Assembly: GCA_903921405.1 (NCBI GenBank)
Contig: CAIXPV010000088.1
Span: 1 to 16,063, forward strand
Length of the DNA: 16,063 nucleotides
Direction of reading: 5' to 3'
From: an uncultured Actinomycetes bacterium
GTDB lineage: Bacteria > Actinomycetota > Actinomycetes > Nanopelagicales > Nanopelagicaceae
The position numbers and the translations under genes were made by a program. The notes beneath the pieces are model-generated. The model worked only from the letters and a program-made list of their open reading frames with translations. It had not been told where the DNA came from and did no database searches. This document shows positions 1 to 8,101 of the stretch, in pieces (positions within the stretch are counted from its first letter, which is position 1; each line of letters starts with the position of its first letter).

Positions 1-407
1 CTAACCGCCCAGCTATCAAGGCTCCAGGTGGCGGCACAGGTCGTCGTAAAGAGGCTGTTGCACGCGTTCGCTTAGTACCAGGTACTGGCAAGTGGGTTGT
101 AAACGGTAAGACTTTAGAAAATTACTTTCCAAATAAGGTTCACCAACAATCAGTCTCAGAGCCATTTCGCACAGTAGGTGCTGAAAACCAATACGATGTT
201 TTTGCTCGTATCAATGGTGGCGGAGTTTCTGGTCAAGCTGGTGCACTTCGTTTAGGTGTTGCACGTTCATTAAATCAAATTGATGAAGAAGCAAACCGTC
301 CAGCACTTAAAAAGGCTGGATTCTTATCACGTGATGCACGTGTTATCGAGCGCAAGAAGTACGGCCTTAAGAAGGCACGTAAGCGTTCTCAATACAGCAA
401 GCGCTAA
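1..407 (+). CDS. rpsI: 30S ribosomal protein S9, 5'-truncated by the window edge
   Basis: The reading frame is open from base 3 to a TAA at 405-407 and gives about 134 residues, so only the N-terminal start lies outside the window. S9 is a primary part of the small-subunit head, and its basic C-terminal tail reaches the P-site tRNA. Visible family features are the GTGRRKEAVARVRL segment near the start, the glycine-rich NGGGVSGQAGALRLGVARSL segment, and a very basic tail (ERKKYGLKKARKRSQYSKR) ending in the invariant SKR. In actinobacteria rplM normally precedes rpsI and glmM follows, as here. Only 24 bases separate it from glmM and no terminator is visible, so read-through into glmM is likely. 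The identification is secure. Confidence 0.97.
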   Translation, partial: NRPAIKAPGGGTGRRKEAVARVRLVPGTGKWVVNGKTLENYFPNKVHQQSVSEPFRTVGAENQYDVFARINGGGVSGQAGALRLGVARSLNQIDEEANRPALKKAGFLSRDARVIERKKYGLKKARKRSQYSKR

Positions 408-431
408 TTCACATTTAACGAGGGAGTTCCA

Positions 432-1772
432 ATGGCACTCTTTGGTACCGATGGAATTCGCGGCTTAGCCAATAGCGAACTCACTGCAGAAATCGCATTA
501 GATGTCTCTGTCGCTGCTGCCCATATCTTGGTTGAAAGCTCATCAAATAAAGACCATCAGCCAACGGCAATTGTTGGTCAAGATTCTCGAGCATCTGGTG
601 AGTTTCTAGAAGCTGCCGTAGTAGCGGGCTTAACAAGTGCTGGAATCAATGTCTATCGCGTAGGGGTTTTACCAACTCCAGCGATTGCACATTTAGTTGC
701 AGAATCTAAGTGCGATCTAGGTGTGATGATCAGCGCTTCACATAATCCAATGCCAGATAATGGAATTAAATTATTTGCTCGCGGTGGTGGAAAGCTAGAT
801 GATGCAATTGAGGTGCGCATTGAAGCTCGAATGGGCGAGGATTGGAAACGTCCAACTGGTCGCGGCGTTGGTCGTGCAATCAATGATGACACCGCAACTG
901 AGCGCTATTTGAAGCACTTAATGGCATCGGTTGAAACTCCCTTAAAAGGTTTAAAAATTGTTGTCGACTGCGCTAATGGCGCATCATCTGCTGTAGCGCC
1001 AGAGGCTTATCGTCTCGCGGGCGCAGAAGTGATTGCGATTTTTAATCAACCCGATGGTTGGAATATTAACGATGATTGTGGCTCTACACATTTGCACCAG
1101 TTGCGCTCGGCTGTGCTTAAAGAAGGCGCTGATGTTGGAATCGCACATGATGGTGATGCCGATAGGTGTCTAGCAATTGATGCCGCCGGTAATGAAATCG
1201 ACGGGGATCACATTTTAACTATCTTGGCGCGTGGCTTTAAAGCCCGAGGCAAGCTAAATAAAAATACTGTTGTTGGAACGGTTATGAGCAACCTTGGTTT
1301 TATGCATGCAATGAAAGAGTCAGGTATCGACGTAGTCACGACTCCTGTCGGTGATCGCTATGTTCTAGAGAACATGATTGCTAATAATTACTCATTGGGT
1401 GGCGAGCAATCTGGTCACGTTATTATGCGCGATTTAGCTAATACGGGTGATGGAATACTTACTGCTCTGGCGCTATTGCAAGAATTAGTTCGTACCGGGA
1501 AAACTTTGCAAGAACTAGCCGCCACAATGGTGCGTTTCCCTCAGGTGCTAATTAATGTAAGAGATGTCAATAAAGCCAACCTCTCTACCTCTTCTGCAGT
1601 TTCATCGGCTGTCCGTGAAGCTGAAAATCGCTTGGGCGATAGCGGACGTGTTTTACTGCGCGCATCTGGTACGGAGGCCCTTGTAAGAGTGATGGTTGAA
1701 GCCGCCAGTGATAGCCTTGCCGAGGAAGTTGCCCGATCACTTGCAGAAGTAGTTAAAGCCGAACTGGGGTAG
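432..1772 (+). CDS. glmM: Phosphoglucosamine mutase
   Basis: This 446-residue cytoplasmic enzyme interconverts glucosamine-6-phosphate and glucosamine-1-phosphate on the route to UDP-GlcNAc for peptidoglycan. It is an alpha-D-phosphohexomutase of normal family length. The N-terminus LFGTDGIRG (3-11) is diagnostic. The active-site phosphoserine is Ser103 within SASHNP (101-106). The magnesium loop is DGDADR (240-245), where many GlmM proteins have DGDGDR. The sugar-binding loop GEQSGH is at 324-329, and the phosphate-binding RASGTEALVRV at 410-420. The ATG at 432 has a good Shine-Dalgarno GAGGGAG (420-426) five bases upstream. The gene ends six bases before glmS, which makes the product's precursor, so the two steps of the pathway are encoded side by side. 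Confidence 0.97.
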   Translation: MALFGTDGIRGLANSELTAEIALDVSVAAAHILVESSSNKDHQPTAIVGQDSRASGEFLEAAVVAGLTSAGINVYRVGVLPTPAIAHLVAESKCDLGVMISASHNPMPDNGIKLFARGGGKLDDAIEVRIEARMGEDWKRPTGRGVGRAINDDTATERYLKHLMASVETPLKGLKIVVDCANGASSAVAPEAYRLAGAEVIAIFNQPDGWNINDDCGSTHLHQLRSAVLKEGADVGIAHDGDADRCLAIDAAGNEIDGDHILTILARGFKARGKLNKNTVVGTVMSNLGFMHAMKESGIDVVTTPVGDRYVLENMIANNYSLGGEQSGHVIMRDLANTGDGILTALALLQELVRTGKTLQELAATMVRFPQVLINVRDVNKANLSTSSAVSSAVREAENRLGDSGRVLLRASGTEALVRVMVEAASDSLAEEVARSLAEVVKAELG

Positions 1773-1778
1773 TTATAA

Positions 1779-3617
1779 ATGTGCGGAATTGTGGGATATA
1801 CAGGGCCGCAATCTGCAGTTACCCCACTCATTGAAGGTCTTCGCCGTCTGGAATATCGCGGTTATGACTCAGCAGGAATCGCACTGGGAACTGCGGGCAG
1901 ATTATTTATTGAGAAAAAAGCGGGCAAGCTAGCCAATTTAGAAAATGCTTTAGATACCTCACTTCCAACCGTGCACTCCGGCATTGGTCATACCCGCTGG
2001 GCTACTCACGGTGGTCCAACAGATCGCAACGCCCATCCTCACGTAGATAACGAAGGCAAGTTAGCGGTAATTCACAATGGGATTATTGAAAACTACTCAG
2101 AACTTCGATCAGCCCTGGAAGCGCGCGGACATACATTTTCCTCACAGACCGATACTGAATCAGTGGCACACCTATTAAGTGATCTTCGCAAAGAGCACAA
2201 TGGAGATCTCTCGGCAGCGATGCGCGCGGGCGTTAAGGTCTTGCGAGGCTCATTCACATTGGTTGCAATACATGCCGATGCTCCCGATGTCGTTGTTGGA
2301 GTTCGTCGAAACTCACCTCTTGTAGTTGGCCTTGGTAAAGGTGAAAACTTCATGGCATCTGATGTCGCTGCATTTATTGATTACACCAAGCGTGCAGTTG
2401 AACTAGGTCAAGATGAAGTTGTAACAATGACCCCAACATCGGTACAGATCACTGATTTAGAAGGCAATGTAGTCACACCAAAAGAGTATGAGATTTCTTG
2501 GGATGCTACTGCGGCACAAAAAGGTGGATTCACACACTTTATGCTTAAGGAGATTTTCGAGCAGCCAAAGGCCGTCGCCGATACATTGATTGGCCGTTTA
2601 AGTGATAACAAGCAGATTGTCTTAGATGAGCTGCATATGAGCCCGCAAGAGATTCGCGAGATCAAAAAGATCGTCGTGATTGCTTGCGGAACGGCTTATC
2701 ACGCGGGAATGGTTGCCAAATATGCAATCGAAAAGTGGTCCAAGATTCCAGTGGAAGTTGAGATTGCAAGTGAATACCGTTATCGCGACCCAATTATTGA
2801 TGCAGGCACGTTGGTAATTGCAATCTCGCAATCGGGTGAAACTATGGATACGTTGATGGCTGTGCGTCATGCAAAGGCCTCAGGTGCTCGAGTGCTTGCA
2901 ATTTGTAATACAAATAGTTCAACTATTCCGCGCGAATCCGATGCAGTCTTGTATACGCATGCTGGCCCCGAAATCGCTGTGGCATCCACTAAGGCACTTC
3001 TCACCCAAATGATCGCCGTCTATTTAATTGGTCTGCATTTAGCTCAAGTCAACGGATCGCTGACTGACTTAGAAGTTGAAGAGTTATACGGTGAACTATT
3101 AGAGCTTCCCGGCAAGATCGAACAGATTTTAGAGACCGTTGAACCACTACGAGCACTTACACGTAGTTTTGCTAGCAACAACATAGTTTTATTCTTGGGC
3201 AGAAATATTGGATATCCAGTTGCACTTGAAGGCGCACTCAAACTTAAAGAGCTTGCCTACATTCACGCCGAAGGTTTTGCAGGTGGCGAGCTCAAGCATG
3301 GGCCAATCGCTCTCATTGATGAGGGAACTCCCGTTATAGCAATCTTGCCGGCAGGACATGAGCACGCGCTCGATGAAAAAATGCTGAGCAATATTCAAGA
3401 GGTAAAGGCCCGTGGGGCACGAGTGATAGTTATCGCCGAAGAAGGCGCAGTGGTTGAAGGAGCAGAACACATCATCCGAATTCCTGTTGTGCCAGCGCTT
3501 TTTCAGCCAGTACTTGCAACGGTTCCCTTACAAGTTTTTGCATATGAAATGGCCGTGGCCCGTGGAAATGATGTAGACCAACCTAGAAACTTAGCTAAGT
3601 CAGTTACTGTGGAATAA
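1779..3617 (+). CDS. glmS: Glutamine--fructose-6-phosphate aminotransferase (isomerizing)
   Basis: This enzyme makes glucosamine-6-phosphate from fructose-6-phosphate and glutamine, the committed step to amino sugars. At 612 residues it is the usual length. It starts MCGIVGY, so after removal of Met the nucleophile Cys2 becomes the N-terminal residue. The glutaminase domain (about 2-225) carries HTRWATHG (71-78) and NGIIENY (100-106). Two SIS sugar-isomerase domains follow (about 290-430 and 460-600), with CGTAYHAG (303-310), SQSGETMDT (350-358) and STKA (403-406). The C-terminal tail contains the conserved DQPRNLAKSVTVE. It begins six bases after glmM, with a GGGG tract (1766-1769) inside the glmM end as a possible ribosome site. 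There is no room for a glmS ribozyme. Confidence 0.98.
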   Translation: MCGIVGYTGPQSAVTPLIEGLRRLEYRGYDSAGIALGTAGRLFIEKKAGKLANLENALDTSLPTVHSGIGHTRWATHGGPTDRNAHPHVDNEGKLAVIHNGIIENYSELRSALEARGHTFSSQTDTESVAHLLSDLRKEHNGDLSAAMRAGVKVLRGSFTLVAIHADAPDVVVGVRRNSPLVVGLGKGENFMASDVAAFIDYTKRAVELGQDEVVTMTPTSVQITDLEGNVVTPKEYEISWDATAAQKGGFTHFMLKEIFEQPKAVADTLIGRLSDNKQIVLDELHMSPQEIREIKKIVVIACGTAYHAGMVAKYAIEKWSKIPVEVEIASEYRYRDPIIDAGTLVIAISQSGETMDTLMAVRHAKASGARVLAICNTNSSTIPRESDAVLYTHAGPEIAVASTKALLTQMIAVYLIGLHLAQVNGSLTDLEVEELYGELLELPGKIEQILETVEPLRALTRSFASNNIVLFLGRNIGYPVALEGALKLKELAYIHAEGFAGGELKHGPIALIDEGTPVIAILPAGHEHALDEKMLSNIQEVKARGARVIVIAEEGAVVEGAEHIIRIPVVPALFQPVLATVPLQVFAYEMAVARGNDVDQPRNLAKSVTVE

Positions 3618-4268
3618 ATGCGAAAAGCTCAAATGTTTCGTGCACTTCGCTGGTCTTCGCTCTTATTTTTTGGTTTTTTGATAGTTACTCAACAAGTTAT
3701 GAGTTATGGCCCCTTAGTTAATTTCGATAACCACATCAATCGCACGCACAGACCCCGCTTTGATGGCTTTTCAGGCTTTGCATTGCGCAGACTCGACGAT
3801 TTAGGTCTTCGATGGCTAACTGCCACAGTCTTATTGATCGCAGCGGCATATATCGCTTACAAATTTAAAACGTGGCGCCCTTTAAATTTAGCGCTGCTAT
3901 CACTTCTTGCCCTCAATTTTGTTGTAGGAGTCTTTAAGATCTTTTTGGGCCGTACCAAGCCGCGTGATGGCTTTGATTTATTACATGCAGGCGGAATGTC
4001 ATACCCCAGTGGTCATGCATCCAATGCAATTCTTTCGTGGGGAATCTTGGCGTATCTGATTTATAGATATGCACGTGTGGATAGATTTCAAGGGCGGTTA
4101 GCAAGTGCAGCGGTAGTACTAATCTCCTTAACGATATGTATCGTCTCTTTGATTCGCCATACGCACTGGTTTACAGATTTATTGGGTGGCCTATTTATTG
4201 GTGCATCACTCTTGGTCGCCGTAATTGCAGTAGATCGCTACGTTCCTTCAAAGAGTCAGCTGCACTAG
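3618..4268 (+). CDS. PAP2-family membrane phosphatase
   Basis: This is a 216-residue integral membrane protein with about six hydrophobic segments (roughly 12-30, 66-83, 90-108, 136-150, 163-180, 188-206). PAP2 enzymes remove phosphate from lipid phosphates or pyrophosphates such as undecaprenyl/decaprenyl pyrophosphate. The PSGH motif (130-133) is intact. Motif 1 reads KIFLGRTKP (107-115), so the usual Arg of KX6RP is Lys114. Motif 3 keeps the nucleophile-partner pair His183 and Asp187 (HWFTD), but the Arg normally six residues before the His is a Ser; Arg180 lies only three before it. The ATG directly follows the glmS stop with only a weak GGA upstream; Met6 (3633) is an alternative start. 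Its place between glmS and acpS/alr suggests recycling of a cell-wall lipid carrier, but the substrate is inference. Confidence 0.82.
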   Translation: MRKAQMFRALRWSSLLFFGFLIVTQQVMSYGPLVNFDNHINRTHRPRFDGFSGFALRRLDDLGLRWLTATVLLIAAAYIAYKFKTWRPLNLALLSLLALNFVVGVFKIFLGRTKPRDGFDLLHAGGMSYPSGHASNAILSWGILAYLIYRYARVDRFQGRLASAAVVLISLTICIVSLIRHTHWFTDLLGGLFIGASLLVAVIAVDRYVPSKSQLH

Positions 4269-4277
4269 GCTTTAACC

Positions 4278-4622
4278 ATGATTGATGGAATTGGAATCGA
4301 CGTCGTTGATCTCGAGCGCTTTAAATCCTCCATCGAGCGCACCCCTGGCTTAAAGGCCAAACTATTCACTGAATCAGAAGCGCTAAAACCAATTCACTCA
4401 TTGGCTGCTCGTTTTGCTGCTAAAGAGGCCCTCTATAAAGCGCTCAATGCCGGCAAAGGTCTGCCGTGGCACGATGCTGAAGTAATTAACTTAGAAAGCG
4501 GAAAGCCAGCATTTCTTTTTCGTGGGGAAATCGCCGATTTAGTAGATGGCGCAACCGTGCATCTGTCACTTTCACATGATGCGGGTATCGCATCTGCCAT
4601 GGTCATTGTGGAGCGCATCTAA
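4278..4622 (+). CDS. acpS: Holo-[acyl-carrier-protein] synthase
   Basis: This small enzyme (114 residues, normal length) moves the 4'-phosphopantetheine arm of coenzyme A to a serine of acyl carrier protein, activating fatty acid synthesis. The N-terminal GIGIDVVDLERF (4-15) contains the magnesium ligand Asp8. FAAKEALYKAL (46-56) carries the second ligand Glu50, and LSLSHD (96-101) closes the fold. The ATG follows the PAP2 stop by nine bases with a weak AGG upstream. Its TAA shares one base with the ATG of alr (TAATG at 4620-4624), so translation is probably coupled. In many actinobacteria an NAD(P)HX repair gene (nnrD) lies between acpS and alr; it is absent here. The identification is firm. 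Confidence 0.95.
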   Translation: MIDGIGIDVVDLERFKSSIERTPGLKAKLFTESEALKPIHSLAARFAAKEALYKALNAGKGLPWHDAEVINLESGKPAFLFRGEIADLVDGATVHLSLSHDAGIASAMVIVERI

Positions 4623-5725
4623 TGGAGCATCGCGCTGAAGCACGCGTCGACGTCTCTGCAATTGCTGCAAATATTGCACTGCTTAAAAATAAGGCCGGCG
4701 TTGAACTCTTGGCGGTAGTAAAGGCCGATGCTTATGGTCATGGGCTCATTGAAGTTGGTCTTGCCGCAGAACGTGCCGGTGCAGATTGGTTAGGAGTCGC
4801 ATTGCTTGAAGAAGCGATTGCACTTCGTACGCATGGAGTCAGGATCCCAATTCTTGCCTGGTTAGTTTCACCCGGCTCGGATTTTAAGTCGGCAGTAACT
4901 CACGACATAGATATTGCAGTCTCATCGATTGCAGTCTTCAATGAACTCGCAACCTTAAAGGCAAAACCAAGAATCCATATTGAGCTAGATACCGGGATGA
5001 CTCGTGGGGGATTTCTCGACGAGTGGCAGGAGTTCTTAACCCTAGATTTTTCACAGGTAGAAATCGTTGGAGTCTTTTCACACTTTGCCCGGGCCGACGA
5101 GCCAGGTGAAAAACAAAATAGTGATCAGCTCATGTGCTTTAAGAAAATGGTCGAAGATTTAGCTGCAATCGGAGTCAATCCTCCTATCAAGCATCTTTCG
5201 AATTCGGCTGCAACGTTAATGAATCACGATGCCGCCTTTGACCTAGTACGTACAGGAATCGCGATGTATGGACTTAGTCCTGATGTGAACACACTTGGAT
5301 CCAGTAACGATTTAGGATTAAAACCTGCCATGCAGGTGCGCGCAAAGCTTCACTTAGTGAAATCAGTTCCTGCAGGTGCACTTGTTGGTTATGGGGCAAC
5401 TGCAGGTACGCACAGGGATACCAAGTTAGGTGTTGTGGCGATGGGCTATGCCGATGGCATTCCTCGGAATTCCCAAGGCGCAGGGGTCGCTTTCGATGGC
5501 GTAAAAGCCCCCATTATCGGACGTGTCTCAATGGATCAGTTTGTTGTGGATCTAGGCGCAGATTCAACGGCGCAATCAGGGGATTGGGTCATAGTTTTCG
5601 GTGATGGCTCACATGGCGAATACACGGCCGATGATTGGGCGCGCGCATCGGGCTCAATTAACTATGAAATAACCACACGGATTGGGCCACGGGTGCCTAG
5701 AATCTATGCACCTCATGTCTACTAA
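4622..5725 (+). CDS. alr: Alanine racemase
   Basis: This pyridoxal-phosphate enzyme converts L-alanine to D-alanine for peptidoglycan cross-links. It has 367 residues, the usual length. The N-terminal barrel carries the PLP lysine Lys34 in AVVKADAYGHG (31-41). The C-terminal beta domain supplies the second catalytic base, Tyr257 in GYGAT (256-260). GYADG (275-279) and RVSMDQ (301-306) are further family signatures, and the protein ends in the typical TRIGPRVPRIY. The start overlaps the acpS stop by one base, with GGAG (4610-4613) eight bases upstream. The 3' end overlaps the transporter ATPase that follows by about 11 bases, joining the envelope genes to the uptake cassette. In related genomes alr is normally followed closely by tsaE. 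Confidence 0.97.
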   Translation: MEHRAEARVDVSAIAANIALLKNKAGVELLAVVKADAYGHGLIEVGLAAERAGADWLGVALLEEAIALRTHGVRIPILAWLVSPGSDFKSAVTHDIDIAVSSIAVFNELATLKAKPRIHIELDTGMTRGGFLDEWQEFLTLDFSQVEIVGVFSHFARADEPGEKQNSDQLMCFKKMVEDLAAIGVNPPIKHLSNSAATLMNHDAAFDLVRTGIAMYGLSPDVNTLGSSNDLGLKPAMQVRAKLHLVKSVPAGALVGYGATAGTHRDTKLGVVAMGYADGIPRNSQGAGVAFDGVKAPIIGRVSMDQFVVDLGADSTAQSGDWVIVFGDGSHGEYTADDWARASGSINYEITTRIGPRVPRIYAPHVY

Positions 5726-6479
5726 TACTGCAGCGCTGCGTGTCGAGGGAGTGACAGTCTCCTTTGGCGGTCTTCGGGCTCTCAATGATGTGTACTTTGA
5801 AATCGGACGACATGAAGTCGTGGGTTTAATCGGTCCCAATGGTGCGGGAAAGACAACTTTATTTAACGCACTGTGCGGTTTAGTTCAACCAGACCATGGC
5901 ACGTTTTTCTTGGATGGAAAAGAGAGCGCCTTTCCCCGTACAGATAATTTAGTTGATCTTGGCATTGCACGTACATTGCAGGGCGTTGGATTATTTGGTG
6001 ACCTCACAGTTTTAGAAAATGTCATGATTGGTGCGCAGCATTTAGCTCAGACCGGATTAATCTCTGCTGCTCTAGCGCGCAATGGCAAGGATGAGAATCG
6101 AATTCGTGAACGCTCGCGCATAGCTCTAGAACGTGTCTATGCCGGAGGCCTTGCAGAACGTCGTGCAGACACACTTTCATATCCAGATACTAAGCGAGTT
6201 GCAATTGCCCGCGCACTTGTAAGCGAGCCGTCAATCTTGATGTTGGATGAGCCTGCTGGCGGATTAGGTACACAAGATATTGAGTGGATGAATCTCTTGA
6301 TTCGTAATTTAAGTGCGCAGATGTCAGTGCTCTTAGTCGAGCATCATATGGATGTTGTTATGAGTGTGTGTAGCAAGTTATATGTACTGAACTTTGGTGA
6401 AGTAATTTCAAGTGGAAGTGCTGAAACAGTTCGCCGAGATCCAGCCGTTATTGCCGCCTATCTTGGAACGGGGGCTTAA
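5715..6479 (+). CDS. livG: LivG-type ABC transporter ATP-binding protein with degenerate signature motif
   Basis: This is one of two ATPases of a HAAT-family (branched-chain amino acid/amide type) importer, acting at the inner face of the membrane. From the ATG at 5715 it has 254 residues. Walker A is GPNGAGKT (40-47), the Q-loop Gln89 lies in RTLQGVGLF, Walker B is ILMLDEP (174-180), and the switch histidine is His210 in LLVEHHMD. The signature motif is unusual: LSYPDTKRVAIARAL, where LivG proteins normally have a glycine and usually a glutamine (YGQQR-like). The start is uncertain. ATG 5715 gives the most family-like N-terminus, while ATG 5706 has a possible GGGTG (5691-5695) ten bases upstream and ATG 5682 is also in frame. 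All three overlap alr, implying coupling. Substrate unknown. Confidence 0.9.
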   Translation: MSTNTAALRVEGVTVSFGGLRALNDVYFEIGRHEVVGLIGPNGAGKTTLFNALCGLVQPDHGTFFLDGKESAFPRTDNLVDLGIARTLQGVGLFGDLTVLENVMIGAQHLAQTGLISAALARNGKDENRIRERSRIALERVYAGGLAERRADTLSYPDTKRVAIARALVSEPSILMLDEPAGGLGTQDIEWMNLLIRNLSAQMSVLLVEHHMDVVMSVCSKLYVLNFGEVISSGSAETVRRDPAVIAAYLGTGA

Positions 6480-7190
6480 ATGACGCTGACTGTTTCTGAA
6501 CTCACGATTCACCATGGCGCGATCTGCGCTATCAACAATGTCTCCTTCACCGTACCCAAGGGCCAGTTGACCGCGGTAATTGGGGCTAATGGCGCAGGCA
6601 AGACCACGCTTTTACGGACGCTTTCAGGACTGAATAAACCTACTCATGGACATGCAACATGGAACGATCACAATCTTCTCCATTCAAAACCCGAGACGAT
6701 CGTGCGCCATGGTGTTTCGCATGTATCTGAAGGTAAAGCAGTTATTCCGGAGTTAAGTGTTCATGAAAATCTAGAGCTCGGTGCAATTTGGCGCAAGAAT
6801 AAAAAAGAGGCAGCCGAGAGCAAAGATCGCATCACTTCAATTTTTCCTCGATTAGGTGAGAGATTAAATCAACGGGCAGATACGTTATCTGGTGGAGAGC
6901 GTCAGATGTTAGCTATCGGCCGCGCGCTGATGTCTAAACCGCAGTTGCTGTTACTCGATGAACCTTCGTTAGGTTTGGCTCCTCTAGTCATTGAACAGAT
7001 TTTTCAAACGATCAGGGATTTAACAACATCGATGGGTTTAACTGTTGTGCTTGTCGAGCAAAACGCTATGGGTGCGTTGAAAATTGCCGATAACGGAATA
7101 GTTTTGAACTTGGGGAAAGTTGCAGTTGCTGGAACTGCACAATCACTGATGGCCGATCCGCAAGTGCGCGCGGCCTATTTGGGGTATTAA
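6480..7190 (+). CDS. livF: LivF-type ABC transporter ATP-binding protein
   Basis: This is the partner ATPase of the preceding LivG-like protein; the two would form a heterodimer below the LivH/LivM permeases. It has 236 residues, typical for LivF. Walker A is GANGAGKT (35-42), the Q-loop region HVSEGKAVIP corresponds to YVPEGR-type LivF sequences, the signature LSGGERQ (136-142) is intact, and Walker B is LLLLDEP (156-162). The H-loop position is Gln194 (LVEQN), as usual in LivF. The ATG follows the livG stop directly, with a GGGGG tract (6470-6474) five bases upstream. Two bases separate it from livH. Family assignment is firm; the transported compound is not determined. Confidence 0.93.
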   Translation: MTLTVSELTIHHGAICAINNVSFTVPKGQLTAVIGANGAGKTTLLRTLSGLNKPTHGHATWNDHNLLHSKPETIVRHGVSHVSEGKAVIPELSVHENLELGAIWRKNKKEAAESKDRITSIFPRLGERLNQRADTLSGGERQMLAIGRALMSKPQLLLLDEPSLGLAPLVIEQIFQTIRDLTTSMGLTVVLVEQNAMGALKIADNGIVLNLGKVAVAGTAQSLMADPQVRAAYLGY

Positions 7191-7192
7191 AA

Positions 7193-8101
7193 ATGTTTCA
7201 ATTCATAAATACCATACTCATTGGAATCACTGCCGGAGCCATTTACTCATTAATGGCAATATCTATTGTCTTGGTGTGGCGGAGCACTCGAGTTATTAAC
7301 TTTGCTCAAGCTGGAATGGCGCTTCTGTCGACTTACATTGGGTACGAGGCAATGGTGCACTTCAACTCATTTTGGATTGCACTGCCAGTTGCCATGATTG
7401 GCGGAGCGGCAGTATCAGCGTTCATTGAATTAGTTTTCATGCGATTGCTTGTTAAGAGAAGTTCAACTGGTCCCATTGCCGCCGTTGCACCGATCATCGC
7501 GACATTAGGTTTGCTCGGATTAATTAAGGGAGTAATCAGCACAGTCTGGGGTGGGGCCGATGTTCGCCTTGTGGGTCCAGTCACGAACGTTGGTTACAGC
7601 ATTGGCGATAAAACTTTGGCATTTTCCCCGCTTAAACTGCTGACTTTAGTCACCGTTGTCGTGTTGATGTTGTTGTTGACTGTGTTATTTCAAAGAAGCA
7701 GTATCGGATTATCACTTCGAGCTTCGGCCTATTCCCCAGAGATTGCGCGACTCTCAGGAGTCAAGGTTGATTTTATTCGCACGCTTGGGTGGTCGCTCGC
7801 AGGCACATCTGGTGCAGTGGCTGGAATGTTTCAAACAATAAATGGAAATGGTGCTTTTTCTCCAGAGTCAATTGAGTTTTCACTTTTATTAATTACTGGA
7901 TTTATCGCGGCTGTCATTGGTGGACTTGAGAGTTTAGTTGGCGCAGTTGTTGGCGGACTTGTTCTTGGATTAGTAATCTCGTTCGTACTTATGTATGTCA
8001 GCGGTTCATTGTTTTTTATTGCACCATTTGTGATTCTACTTATTGTTCTTATTATAAAACCACAGGGAATCGTGGGGACAAAGGTGGCTCGGCGTGCATA
8101 A
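7193..8101 (+). CDS. livH: LivH-type ABC transporter permease
   Basis: This inner-membrane permease subunit (302 residues, about eight hydrophobic segments) forms half of the translocation channel with LivM. The N-terminal pattern GITAGAIYSLMAISIVLVWR and INFAQAGMALLSTYIGY (35-51) matches the conserved INFAHG region of LivH. The cytoplasmic coupling region is LRASAYSPEIARLSGV (175-190), followed by the SLAGTSGAVAGMF helix. The C-terminal VIGGLESLVGAVVGG (241-255) is the family glycine-rich motif. GGGG (7181-7184) lies eight bases before the ATG. The gene overlaps the GTG start of livM by eight bases. Channel specificity cannot be inferred from these motifs. Confidence 0.93.
   Translation: MFQFINTILIGITAGAIYSLMAISIVLVWRSTRVINFAQAGMALLSTYIGYEAMVHFNSFWIALPVAMIGGAAVSAFIELVFMRLLVKRSSTGPIAAVAPIIATLGLLGLIKGVISTVWGGADVRLVGPVTNVGYSIGDKTLAFSPLKLLTLVTVVVLMLLLTVLFQRSSIGLSLRASAYSPEIARLSGVKVDFIRTLGWSLAGTSGAVAGMFQTINGNGAFSPESIEFSLLLITGFIAAVIGGLESLVGAVVGGLVLGLVISFVLMYVSGSLFFIAPFVILLIVLIIKPQGIVGTKVARRA

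Noticed and set aside
280..468. 62-codon + frame across the rpsI-glmM junction
   Set aside because: It is out of frame with both genes, which are certain, and has no ribosome site or recognisable sequence.
1773..1778. glmS ribozyme upstream of glmS
   Set aside because: Only six bases separate glmM and glmS, so there is no leader that could hold the ribozyme.
5682..5714. Longest livG start (ATG 5682)
   Set aside because: It would add 11 residues (MGHGCLESMHL) that overlap alr further and do not resemble LivG N-termini; starts at 5706 or 5715 are more likely.
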